Below the pieces are notes generated by a model. The model ran no database searches. It saw only the letters and a program-made list of their open reading frames with translations, and was not told the DNA's origin. Below, in pieces: positions 34,674 through 42,637 of a stretch of DNA of 64,000 bases; position 1 is the stretch's first letter, and the number at the start of each line of letters is the position of its first letter. A program made the position numbers and the translations under genes. Source of the stretch: Rhizobiaceae bacterium (GTDB taxonomy: Bacteria; Pseudomonadota; Alphaproteobacteria; Rhizobiales; Rhizobiaceae); contig JAHBYW010000002.1 of the NCBI GenBank assembly GCA_019635755.1, positions 248,001 through 312,000 of the forward strand, given 5' to 3'.

Positions 34674-35678
34674 ATGCTGAATCGTCCCCGCGTCACCCTC
34701 GAGGCGATGGTAGATACATTGAAGGCCGCGGCCGAATCCAGCCGGTTGCGGATCCTCGCGCTGCTGACGCGCGGCGACCTGACCGTCACCGACCTGACCG
34801 ACATCCTGAACCAGTCCCAGCCGCGCGTCTCGCGCCACCTGAAGCTGCTCATGGAGGCCGGCCTGATCGACCGCTACCAGGAGGGATCGTGGGCGTTTTT
34901 CCGGCTGTCGGACAGCGACGTCGCGCGGGATTTCGTCTCTGGGCTCGTTGGCCGCGTGCATGACGGCGACCCGCAAATCGAGCGCGACCTCGAACGGCTC
35001 GGGTCGGTCAAGCAGCGGCGCCAGGAGCGCGCGGCGGAGTATTTCTCGGCCAACGCCGCAAGCTGGGACGAACTGCGCTCGCTGCACGCGCCCGACCAGG
35101 CGGTGGAGGCTGCGTTGACCGAGCTTGTCGGCAAGCGGCCCTTCCAGGCGATGCTCGACCTCGGTACCGGCACGGGCCGGCTGCTCGAACTGTTCGCGCC
35201 GCTCTACCGGCGCGGCGTCGGCATCGACATGTCGCGCGAGATGCTGGCGGTGGCGCGGGCGAACCTGGAACGGGCCGGCGTCAGTCACGCGCAGGTGCGG
35301 CAGGGCGACATCTACGCGCCGCCGGTGGAGCGCGACGCGTTCGACCTCGTGACAATCCACCAGGTGCTGCACTACCTGGACGACCCGGCGCTGGCGATCC
35401 GCGAGGCCGCACGCACGCTGCGGCCGGCAGGCCGGCTGGTCGTCGTCGATTTCGCGCCGCATGCTCTGGACTTCCTGCGCGACGAGCATGCGCACCAGCG
35501 GCTGGGCATTTCCGACCGGCAGATCGCCGACTGGTTCGCCGAGGCGGGGCTCGACCTGGAGGCCAGCCAGGAGTTCGAGCCGCGCGGCGAGGGCAGGCTG
35601 ACCGTCAAGCTCTGGGCCGGACGCGACCGGCGGCTGCTCGTCGCCGACGGACGCGCAGCCGATATGGAGACCGCGTGA
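34674..35678 (+). CDS. ArsR-type HTH fused to a SAM-dependent methyltransferase domain, SahR-like regulator
   Basis: A 334-residue fusion. Residues ~10-95 are an ArsR winged helix (SSRLRILALLTRGDLTVTDL, QSQPRVSRHLKLLMEAGLID). Residues ~130-310 are a class I methyltransferase domain with motif I LDLGTGTGRLLELF, VGIDMSREML and the motif IV-like DLVTIHQVLHYL. Metal-binding cysteines of classic ArsR proteins are absent. The stop overlaps the metF start (TGATG). SahR-type regulators of the methionine/SAM cycle have this HTH plus SAM/SAH-binding layout, so I infer a sensor of S-adenosyl compounds controlling itself and metF. Confidence 0.88.
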   Translation: MLNRPRVTLEAMVDTLKAAAESSRLRILALLTRGDLTVTDLTDILNQSQPRVSRHLKLLMEAGLIDRYQEGSWAFFRLSDSDVARDFVSGLVGRVHDGDPQIERDLERLGSVKQRRQERAAEYFSANAASWDELRSLHAPDQAVEAALTELVGKRPFQAMLDLGTGTGRLLELFAPLYRRGVGIDMSREMLAVARANLERAGVSHAQVRQGDIYAPPVERDAFDLVTIHQVLHYLDDPALAIREAARTLRPAGRLVVVDFAPHALDFLRDEHAHQRLGISDRQIADWFAEAGLDLEASQEFEPRGEGRLTVKLWAGRDRRLLVADGRAADMETA

Positions 35679-36580
35679 TGAACCAGTTCCGCTTCTCCCG
35701 CCGGCCCGACATCGGCGACCGCATCCGCGTTTCCTTCGAGTTCTTTCCCCCGAAAAACGACGAGATGGAAGGACGGCTGTGGGAGACGATCCAGCGGCTG
35801 GAGCCGCTGCGGCCGCGCTTCGTCTCCGTCACCTACGGTGCCGGCGGCTCGACCCGCGAGCGCACGGCGCGAACGGTCAAGCGCATCCTCGACGGCTCGA
35901 CGCTGATGCCGGCCGCGCACCTGACCTGCATCGACGCCGACCGCGACACGGTCGACCAGGTGATCGGCGAGTTCGCGTCGATGGGCGTGCGGAACTTCGT
36001 CGCGCTGCGCGGCGACCCGGCCGCCGGCGTCGGCACGCAGTACCGGCCGCATCCGAACGGCTACGCCAACGGTGCCGACATGGTGGCGGCGCTGCGCCGC
36101 CAGGGCGATTTCGACATTTCCGTTTCCGCCTATCCGGAGCGGCACCCGGAAAGCCCTGACTTCGCCACCGACATCGACATGCTGAAGCGCAAGGTCGACA
36201 ATGGCGCGACCCGCGCGATCACCCAGTTCTTCTTCGACAACGACGTGTACGAACGCTACGTCGAGCGGGTGCGCCGCGCCGGCATCTACATCCCGATCGT
36301 GCCGGGCATCCTGCCGGTGCACAACATCAGGCAGGTGGTCAGCTTCTCCGCGCGCTGCGGCGCACTGGTGCCGGCGTGGCTGCGCGAACGCTTCGACGGC
36401 CTCGACAACGACCCGCAGACCCACATGCTGGTTGCCGCGGCGGTGGCAGCCGAACAGGTGCTCGACCTCGTCGAGCGGGGCGTCGGCGACTTCCACTTCT
36501 ACACGATGAACCGCGCCGACCTCGCCTTCGCCGTCTGCCACATGATCGGCATACGCGCGGTCGTCGCGGCGGCGGCGTGA
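35678..36580 (+). CDS. metF: methylenetetrahydrofolate reductase
   Basis: A 300-residue FAD-dependent reductase of normal length. Family landmarks are RISFEFFPP-like RVSFEFFPPKN at the start, FVSVTYGAGGSTRERT, HLTCIDADRD, NFVALRGDP and ITQFFFDNDVYERYV. It makes 5-methyl-THF for methionine synthesis. The ATG at 35678 overlaps the upstream regulator's stop; a GTG three bases earlier is possible. The overlap with the ArsR-methyltransferase gene places it under the palindromic operator at 34638-34657. Confidence 0.95.
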   Translation: MNQFRFSRRPDIGDRIRVSFEFFPPKNDEMEGRLWETIQRLEPLRPRFVSVTYGAGGSTRERTARTVKRILDGSTLMPAAHLTCIDADRDTVDQVIGEFASMGVRNFVALRGDPAAGVGTQYRPHPNGYANGADMVAALRRQGDFDISVSAYPERHPESPDFATDIDMLKRKVDNGATRAITQFFFDNDVYERYVERVRRAGIYIPIVPGILPVHNIRQVVSFSARCGALVPAWLRERFDGLDNDPQTHMLVAAAVAAEQVLDLVERGVGDFHFYTMNRADLAFAVCHMIGIRAVVAAAA

Positions 36581-36622
36581 GCGGCACGCGACCTGCAAGT
36601 CGACACGCCGGGGAGGTGTCCG

Positions 36623-36658
36623 AAAAAACGAAGAGGCCGGGGTGATCCCGGCCTCTTC
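36623..36658 (-). terminator. rho-independent terminator (leftward) for the 28-residue gene; possible back stop for metF
   Basis: GAAGAGGCCGGG and CCCGGCCTCTTC form a perfect 12-bp stem around a 5-nt loop. On the minus strand it is followed by GTTTTTT, a canonical terminator 47 nt after the small gene's stop. On the plus strand the T-run is poor, so leftward use is primary. Confidence 0.88.
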
Positions 36659-36705
36659 ATGTCTCTGCTGCCTTGTTTGGCTCTGCCCCTTCGCCCCGCG
36701 GGCGC

Positions 36706-36792
36706 CTACGGAAGTACTCCGAGGACAAGGGCGCCGATGAAGGTGAACGCAGCACAAATCATCAAAGCGTTGATCGGCCGTGTCAGTCCCAT
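36706..36792 (-). CDS. 28-residue single-pass membrane micro-protein
   Basis: The frame begins with ATG at 36792 and ends at TAG 36706. It reads MGLTRPINALMICAAFTF and then IGALVLGVLP: a short basic/polar N-terminus followed by one hydrophobic helix of about 18 residues. AGGAGG lies exactly 6 nt before the ATG. A candidate promoter lies upstream and a canonical terminator downstream, so it has a full expression unit of its own. Function unknown; it could act on a membrane complex as many such peptides do. Below the usual size limit for gene calling. Confidence 0.75.
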   Translation of the reverse strand: MGLTRPINALMICAAFTFIGALVLGVLP

Positions 36793-36822
36793 TGGAAGCC
36801 TCCTCTGCAGACTAGCAGTGGG

Positions 36823-36850
36823 AATCTAGGCGAGTTGGGGGGAACGGCAA
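36823..36850 (-). promoter_or_regulatory. candidate promoter of the 28-residue gene
   Basis: On the minus strand, TTGCCG (complement of 36845-36850) and TAGATT (complement of 36823-36828) are separated by 16 nt. Transcription would start near 36815, about 23 nt before the gene's ATG. Between here and 37026 I see no other feature. Confidence 0.45.
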
Positions 36851-37026
36851 GCGGAAAATTTGCTGCAATGCGACACGAATGCGAAAAAAACGACCAGCTT
36901 TCGCCGGCACCGGTTTGATTTCCAACGGCTAATGGCTTTTCCACAGCGCTGCCACATTTTTGCCTGCCCGGATGGCCTGTCGCTGGGGCAGGCGGGGCGA
37001 ACGCGCGAGGAACCGACGGTCGCCGG

Positions 37027-37941
37027 CTAGCGGGAACCGCGGCGCAGGAGCCGGCCGTCGATCACGAGGAGGCCGGCCGCGATCAGCGCCATTCCCGCGA
37101 ATTCGAAGGGTTCCAGCCGTTCGCCGAGAAACAGGGCGCCGAGCAGAATCGCGCTGACCGGGACGAGCAGTGTGACCAAAGACGCGTTGGTGGCGCCGGC
37201 AGACGCAACGATGTTGAAGTAGAGGATGTAGGCGAAGGCGGTCGACAGAAGCGCGAGGCCGAAGACGGCCGCCCAGACCGGCGCGCTGGCCGCGAACAGG
37301 CCCTCAAGGCCCACCACCAAGAGCACGACCGGGATCATGATCGCGGTCGACCCGGTGAGCTGCCCGGTCGCGACGATCGCCGGGGGCACGCCCCTGAAGC
37401 CGCGTGCCACCATCAGCGCCAGCGCGTAGGAAACGGAGGCGCCGATCAGCGCAAATTTCGCCCAGACAGGCCCGCCCAGCGACGCAACCAGGCCGGGGCC
37501 GATCATGACGGCCGTGCCGGCGATGCCCAGCACGACGCCAGCGACCTTGTTCCAGCTGAGTTTCTCGTCCGCGGTGACGGCATTGGCAACGATGATCGTC
37601 CAGAACGGGGTCGTGGCGTTGAGCACCGAGGCGAGGCCGGCCCCGAGCTCGGTCTGGCCGGCGAAGATCAGCGAGAAGGGGATCACATTGTTGAGGATGG
37701 CGAGGACGACGAAGCGTCCCGCCCATGGAAACGCCAGCCGGAAGGACGGGCCGGCGGCGGCGAGGTAGAGATGCAGCGCGCAGGCCGCGATCGCGACGCG
37801 GAAGAGGACGAGCGCGATCGGGTGGATTTCCGCCACCGCGACACGGGCGAAGAAGAACGAACCGCCCCAGATCAGGCCGAGCAGCACCAGTCGCGCCCAA
37901 TCGCCGGCGGTCATGGTCTGGTGGATCGGGGTATCTGCCAT
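37027..37941 (-). CDS. DMT-superfamily transporter (EamA domains)
   Basis: A 304-residue membrane protein with ten predicted helices arranged as two EamA repeats. Typical segments are LVLLGLIWGGSFFFARVAVAEIHPI at the first helix pair, ATTPFWTIIV near the end of repeat one, and VTLLVPVSAILLGALFLGERL in repeat two. The ATG at 37941 opens MADTPIHQTMTAGDWARL; more upstream codons lack family character. Members export or import amino acids, nucleosides and other metabolites. The substrate is not predictable. The gene is divergent from a fold-III decarboxylase, which may point to an amine or amino acid. Confidence 0.88.
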   Translation of the reverse strand: MADTPIHQTMTAGDWARLVLLGLIWGGSFFFARVAVAEIHPIALVLFRVAIAACALHLYLAAAGPSFRLAFPWAGRFVVLAILNNVIPFSLIFAGQTELGAGLASVLNATTPFWTIIVANAVTADEKLSWNKVAGVVLGIAGTAVMIGPGLVASLGGPVWAKFALIGASVSYALALMVARGFRGVPPAIVATGQLTGSTAIMIPVVLLVVGLEGLFAASAPVWAAVFGLALLSTAFAYILYFNIVASAGATNASLVTLLVPVSAILLGALFLGERLEPFEFAGMALIAAGLLVIDGRLLRRGSR

Positions 37942-38164
37942 CGGTCTGCCCGTGTTCGCATAGAAGCGCTGCGATAGGCGGGCGGCAAGCAAACCGCCAC
38001 CCGTTTTCGACATGCTGCCGCAACGGGATTGCCGGCTTGGCATCATCCGGGGTTTCGGATGCGGTCGAGGGCGAAGGGGAGGTGAAGAGGGCGCCGCTCG
38101 TCTCGGCGACCGGTTCACCTGCCGGGCAAAACCGTCTAGGTTCCGGCCCCGACCGGAGGCGTTC

Positions 38165-39388
38165 ATGCAGCGATTCACCAATGCCCGCGAAGCGGCGCTG
38201 GCACTGAGGCCGGACGATCCCGTCTATTGCTTCCATCCCGACGTGCTGAAGGCCGACGCCAAGCAGTTCATGTCGATGTTCCCGGGCAAGACCGCCTATG
38301 CCGTCAAGACGAACGGCGAAAAGCTGGTGCTGAAGACGCTGGTCGAGGCGGGCGTCACGGCGTTCGACGTCGCCTCGCCGGGCGAGTTCGCCGCCGTCCG
38401 CGACGTCTCGCCGACGGCCGAGATGCTTTACATGCATCCGGTGAAGGCGCAGTCGGACATCCGGCTGGCGCTGGAGCACTACGGCATACGGGTCGTCGCG
38501 GTGGACCACGAGGACGAGGTGGCGAAGCTGACCCGCGTCGTGCGGGCGCTCGACATCGATCCCGGCCAGATCACCGTGTTCGTGCGCATCCAGACCAAGG
38601 GGTCGGCCGCCTACGAGCTGTCGAAGAAGTTCGGCGCCGGACCGTCCTACGCGGTGGAACTCTGCCAGCGCCTCGGCAAAACCGGCTACAAGGTGGGCCT
38701 CTGTTTCCACGTCGGCAGCCAGATCGAGGATCCCGACACCTACGAGCGGGCGCTGGCATCGGCGGACTGGGTCAGGAACCGCATGGGCATTCCGCTGGCC
38801 GGACTCGACGTCGGCGGCGGGTTCCCGGCGGACTATGGCGACGACCCGAACTCGACCAAGCCGCCGATGCCGTCGATCGGGCAGATCATGTCTCGGCTGC
38901 GCGGCGACCTGGAGGAATGGAATTTCTCGCGCGTGCCGCTGGTGGCCGAGCCTGGCCGCGTGATCGTGGCGCGGGCCTTCTCGCTGATCGTGCGCGTGCT
39001 GCTGAGGAAGGGCAGGCGGCTCTACATCAATGACGGCATCTGGGCGTCGCTGTCGGATTCATGGACCGGCAAGATCACGCTGCCGGCGCGCTTCATCCCC
39101 GATCCCGCGATCCGCCAGAGGAACGGCGAGGAGAGCAACATCGTGCCGTTCAAGGTGTGCGGCGCGACCTGCGATTCGGTCGACATCCTGTCCAGGCCGT
39201 TCTGGCTGCCGGAGACGGTCGACACCGGCGACTGGGTCGAGATCGGGCATATCGGCGCCTATTCGATGTCGCTCAGGACGCGCTTCAACGGCTTCTATCC
39301 CGACACCTTCGTCGAGGTGACGACGCCGTTCGAGGAAGGCGACGCGCCGCAGGGCTACGCCAGCCTGGAAACGATGGCGGTGGGATAG
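38165..39388 (+). CDS. fold-type III PLP decarboxylase (ornithine/lysine/diaminopimelate decarboxylase group)
   Basis: A 407-residue enzyme with an alanine-racemase-type barrel and a C-terminal beta domain. The PLP lysine is in YAVKTNGEK, the specificity-helix region is FHVGSQIEDPDTY, the phosphate loop is DVGGGFPADY and the cofactor contact is VAEPGRVIV. The C-terminal cysteine in KVCGATCDSVD is the substrate-site CDS-like motif of ornithine and lysine decarboxylases. It removes CO2 from a basic amino acid to form a diamine. Ornithine versus lysine cannot be settled. The long open frame upstream of 38165 is not family sequence. Confidence 0.9.
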   Translation: MQRFTNAREAALALRPDDPVYCFHPDVLKADAKQFMSMFPGKTAYAVKTNGEKLVLKTLVEAGVTAFDVASPGEFAAVRDVSPTAEMLYMHPVKAQSDIRLALEHYGIRVVAVDHEDEVAKLTRVVRALDIDPGQITVFVRIQTKGSAAYELSKKFGAGPSYAVELCQRLGKTGYKVGLCFHVGSQIEDPDTYERALASADWVRNRMGIPLAGLDVGGGFPADYGDDPNSTKPPMPSIGQIMSRLRGDLEEWNFSRVPLVAEPGRVIVARAFSLIVRVLLRKGRRLYINDGIWASLSDSWTGKITLPARFIPDPAIRQRNGEESNIVPFKVCGATCDSVDILSRPFWLPETVDTGDWVEIGHIGAYSMSLRTRFNGFYPDTFVEVTTPFEEGDAPQGYASLETMAVG

Positions 39389-39459
39389 CCGAAACGCCGG
39401 CCCGGCTTGCCGCTGCGTCATTTCCGGCGGATAGTCGGGCGAACGGAGGGTTCGGCAGA

Positions 39460-40341
39460 ATGCGCATCCTGGCAGCGGTTGTTCTGGGCGTCGTCGCGTC
39501 GTCTGCGGCGGCGGGCGAGATCAAGGTCATCAACGACAAGGCGGCGTTCCCGGAAGGCCCGGCCTTCATCGACGGCAAGCTGCATTACGTCGAGTATGGC
39601 GGCAACACGATCGACGTTTGGGACGGGACCGCCACGACCAAGCTGGCGGAGCTGGCGGGCTGCGGACCGTCCGCGGTGATGCCGCTCGGCGAGGACCTTG
39701 CGGTCACCTGCTACGACAACGGCACCATCGCCAGGGTGTCGAAGGACGGCAAGATCGTCGGGACCTATGACAAGGCGGCGGACGGAAGCGCACTTCAGGG
39801 GCCGAACGATTTCGCCTCGGACGGCAAGGGCGGGCTCTATTTCACCGCGTCAGGCCCATGGGAGTCCGGGCCGATCGTCGGCAAGGTCTATCACCTCGAC
39901 GCGGCCGGCACGATCAGGGAACTCGCTGACGACCTGCACTACGCCAACGGAGTCGTTTTGTCTGCCGATGGGACCCGGCTCTACGTCAACGAGTCCGAGG
40001 CGGGGAGGGTGATCTCGTTCGCGGTGGGAGCGGACGGTTCGCTGTCCGACCGGCGGCTGTTCGCGCGCGTGGCGCAGGTCGACGAGGCGTCGGGGGCCGG
40101 TGCCTATCCCGACGGGCTGAAGCTCGGGCCGGACGGCAATCTCTACGTCGGCCAGTATTCGACGGGCCGCATCGTGGTCGTCGCGCCGGACGGGACCTTC
40201 GTGCGCGCCTATGAGGTGCCGTCGGCGACGGCGCCGAACCTCGCCTTCTCGCCGGACGGCAGGACGATGTTCGTCACCGCCGTCGACGATACGGCGAACG
40301 CGCCCTACTGGGGCAAGGTCTACGAGGTGCCGCTGGAATAG
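39460..40341 (+). CDS. secreted SMP-30/gluconolactonase-like beta-propeller protein
   Basis: A 293-residue protein with a signal peptide (MRILAAVVLGVVASSAAA) and a six-bladed propeller of the SGL/SMP-30 family. Landmarks are EGPAFIDGKLHYVEYGGN, GPNDFASDGKGGLYFTASG with the metal-binding Asn/Asp, YANGVVLSADGTRLYVNES and YPDGLKLGPDGNLYVG. Members hydrolyse lactones with a divalent metal. GGAGGG lies 9 nt before the ATG at 39460. Export to the periplasm and the specific lactone are open. It follows the decarboxylase gene after 71 nt without an obvious functional link. Confidence 0.87.
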   Translation: MRILAAVVLGVVASSAAAGEIKVINDKAAFPEGPAFIDGKLHYVEYGGNTIDVWDGTATTKLAELAGCGPSAVMPLGEDLAVTCYDNGTIARVSKDGKIVGTYDKAADGSALQGPNDFASDGKGGLYFTASGPWESGPIVGKVYHLDAAGTIRELADDLHYANGVVLSADGTRLYVNESEAGRVISFAVGADGSLSDRRLFARVAQVDEASGAGAYPDGLKLGPDGNLYVGQYSTGRIVVVAPDGTFVRAYEVPSATAPNLAFSPDGRTMFVTAVDDTANAPYWGKVYEVPLE

Positions 40342-40362
40342 CGCTGCACCGAGCCGACAGGA

Positions 40363-41538
40363 TCAGAGCCTTGCCAGCAGGCGCGGCGTCGGCCAGCCGT
40401 CGACGGGGAAGCCGTGCTTATTCTGCTCGGAACGGACGGCCTCGCGCGTGTTGACGCCGAGGATGCCGTCGACGCCGCCTACGTCGTAGCCCAGCGCCTC
40501 CAGACGGCGCTGCAGCTCCTTCATCTGGTCGCGGTCGAGACCCTGCTCGGGGTCGCGCGGATCGAACTTGGGGTCGCCGGCGAAGCGGGCGGCGAGGTGT
40601 GCCGCCGTCAGCGTGTAGATGAACGACTGGTTCCACTGCAGATAGATGTCGTAATTGTCGTAGACGAGGAAGGCCGGGCCCTTGTGGCCCATCGGCAGAA
40701 CGACGCCGGCCCTGAGGCCGTTGTCCCTGAGCGGCGAGCCGTCGCGCTGGGTGACGCCCCAGGCGGTCCACTGGGAGAGCGGGAGCTTGTTGGAATGGCC
40801 GGTCTGCTCCCACGGCATGTCGGCGGGCACGCGAATCTCCTGCATCCAGGGCTGGCCGCGCTTCCAGCCGCGCGCCAGGAGCTTGTTGCCGGTGGTCATG
40901 ATCACGTCTTCCTCGGAGCGCCGGAGGTCGACCACGCCGTCGCCGTCGCCGTCGACGCCACGCAGCAAATAGTCGGACGGCAGGATCTGCGTCTGGCCGA
41001 TCTCGCCGGCCCAGGCGCCCTTCACGTCCGCCGGCAGGACGCCGGTGTCGATCAGCGTCAGCAGCGGCACGATCTGCGGGCGGAACAGTTCCGGCCGGCG
41101 GCAGTCGTGGCCGAGGGTGACCAGCGCGTTCAGGGTCAGGAAATCGCCCTGCACGGCGCCGAAATCCGTCTCCAGCGCCCAGAAGGCGGTCATCACCGCG
41201 CGCGGCACGCCGTAGTCGGCTTCCATGCGGTCGAACACGGCGTCGTATTTCTTCAGGTTCGCCTTGCCGGTGGTCAGCCGGTAGCTCGAGATCATGCGGC
41301 CGGCGAACTCGATGAACGTCTGGCTGAAGACGCCCTGGGCGCGGTCGCGCTTCAGCACTTCCTGGTCGATCTTGGCGCCGGCCAGCGCGTCGAGCCCCTT
41401 CTCGCCGACGCCGGCGGCCTGGGCATCGGCGCGAACGCCCGCCTTCCACTGGGCGAAGTCGCCGCCGCACTGCTGGGCGAGGGCGGGCGAGGCCGAGAGC
41501 ACGACGATGAAGCCGATGGCGGTGAGGCGCGAGATCAT
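40363..41538 (-). CDS. MltB-type lytic murein transglycosylase with C-terminal peptidoglycan-binding domain
   Basis: A 391-residue secreted enzyme. The signal peptide is MISRLTAIGFIVVLSASPALA. The SLT_2/MltB domain covers residues ~30-320, with the catalytic glutamate in FWALETDFGAVQG and the support motif WAGEIGQTQILPSDYL. A PG_binding_1 domain closes the protein (KELQRRLEALGYDVGGVDGI, VNTREAVR). It cleaves glycan strands to 1,6-anhydro-muramyl products. The ATG at 41538 starts the signal peptide. A GH25 muramidase gene lies directly upstream on the same strand. Confidence 0.93.
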   Translation of the reverse strand: MISRLTAIGFIVVLSASPALAQQCGGDFAQWKAGVRADAQAAGVGEKGLDALAGAKIDQEVLKRDRAQGVFSQTFIEFAGRMISSYRLTTGKANLKKYDAVFDRMEADYGVPRAVMTAFWALETDFGAVQGDFLTLNALVTLGHDCRRPELFRPQIVPLLTLIDTGVLPADVKGAWAGEIGQTQILPSDYLLRGVDGDGDGVVDLRRSEEDVIMTTGNKLLARGWKRGQPWMQEIRVPADMPWEQTGHSNKLPLSQWTAWGVTQRDGSPLRDNGLRAGVVLPMGHKGPAFLVYDNYDIYLQWNQSFIYTLTAAHLAARFAGDPKFDPRDPEQGLDRDQMKELQRRLEALGYDVGGVDGILGVNTREAVRSEQNKHGFPVDGWPTPRLLARL

Positions 41539-41611
41539 GCGTTTTCCCTGATCTTTGGCGTAAGGTCCGATGACCGACACGTTTGGCGGAATTCCGGCCG
41601 AAGCCCGGCGG

Positions 41612-42412
41612 TCAGCGCGTGTTGGCCGCCAGCCACTTCTTCCAGGTCGCCGCACTGCCGTTGAAGACGTTGATGTCGGCATTGCCGGAGATGCCGGGAA
41701 CGACGCCCGTGCCCGTGTACTGCCAGAAGGTGAAGGGGTGCGATCCGTACTTCTCGCTCGGGTGGCCGGCGGTCGAGCGCAGCCAGTAGGGATAGCCCTT
41801 GAAGGTGGCCAGCTGGTTGTCGTCGAAGAAATCGATCGAGGTGTAGATGATCGGCTTCTTGCCGTAGTGCCGCTCGACGGCCTGCAGGAAGACCCGCATC
41901 TCGCTGCGCACCGTCTCGGCGTCGGGACGCAGCTTGCAGCTCGGCGACTTGTGGTTCCATTCCATGTCGAGCACCGGCGGCAGGGACGTACGGTCGCGCG
42001 GGACATGGCGGATGAACCACTCCGCCTGCTCGGACGCCGGCCTGCAGAAATAGTAGAAATGATAGGCGCCGCGCGGCACGCCCGCGGCCTTGGCCTCCTG
42101 CCAGTGCTGGGCGAAGCGGTCGTCCACCCGGTCGCCGCCCTCGGTCGCCTTGATGAAGGCGAAGGAGATGCCGTTGCTGCGCGCGTGCTGCCAGTCGACC
42201 GACGGCTGGTATTTCGAGACGTCGGTGCCGTGCACGTCGTAGTGATGCGGCGCCTTGTCCTTCCATTCGTGCGGATTGTTGTCGTCGAATCGCGGTGCGC
42301 GAATGGCGACCGCGCCATAGGTCGCGGAGGTGCCTGAACCGGGTGCGAGGTCGTCGACGGTCGAGCAGGCGCCGAGCAGCGCGAGCGCCAGAAGTGCCGT
42401 CAGTCGCCGCAT
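41612..42412 (-). CDS. glycoside hydrolase family 25 lysozyme-like lipoprotein
   Basis: A 266-residue lipoprotein from the ATG at 42412: MRRLTALLALALLGAC has a lipobox; an ATG at 42454 would precede the signal oddly. The GH25 barrel shows catalytic acids in HGTDVSKYQPSVDW and PVLDMEWNHK, with GAYHFYYFCRP, IIYTSIDFF and FWQYTGTG as further family blocks. It would cleave muramic acid bonds in the periplasm, complementing the MltB enzyme whose gene begins 73 nt downstream. Bacterial cellular GH25 enzymes often come from phage or act in self-cell-wall remodelling; lipidation favours the latter. Confidence 0.92.
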   Translation of the reverse strand: MRRLTALLALALLGACSTVDDLAPGSGTSATYGAVAIRAPRFDDNNPHEWKDKAPHHYDVHGTDVSKYQPSVDWQHARSNGISFAFIKATEGGDRVDDRFAQHWQEAKAAGVPRGAYHFYYFCRPASEQAEWFIRHVPRDRTSLPPVLDMEWNHKSPSCKLRPDAETVRSEMRVFLQAVERHYGKKPIIYTSIDFFDDNQLATFKGYPYWLRSTAGHPSEKYGSHPFTFWQYTGTGVVPGISGNADINVFNGSAATWKKWLAANTR

Positions 42413-42637
42413 CCGCCCCCCTTGTTTCAGCCCGGCCTGCCGGGCGGCACGCAACGGTTACCGACCGCGACTAGCGCATCGCCCTTGCGCTTCGGCCATG
42501 ACGATGACGGCTGTGCGTCCATCATGGTTGATTTTTGGTTGAACGTCTGCGGCGGGATGTAAAATTTGCGTGAAATTGCCGGCGGGTCCATACTCCTGCT
42601 TCCCTGGAATCTTCAGAAAAAGCGGGAGACGAAATCG

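Noticed and set aside
42539-42565. TTGAAC / TAAAAT promoter before the second beta-lactamase-fold gene
   Set aside because: The spacer is only 15 nt, outside the usual range; the AT-rich stretch is noted but not called.
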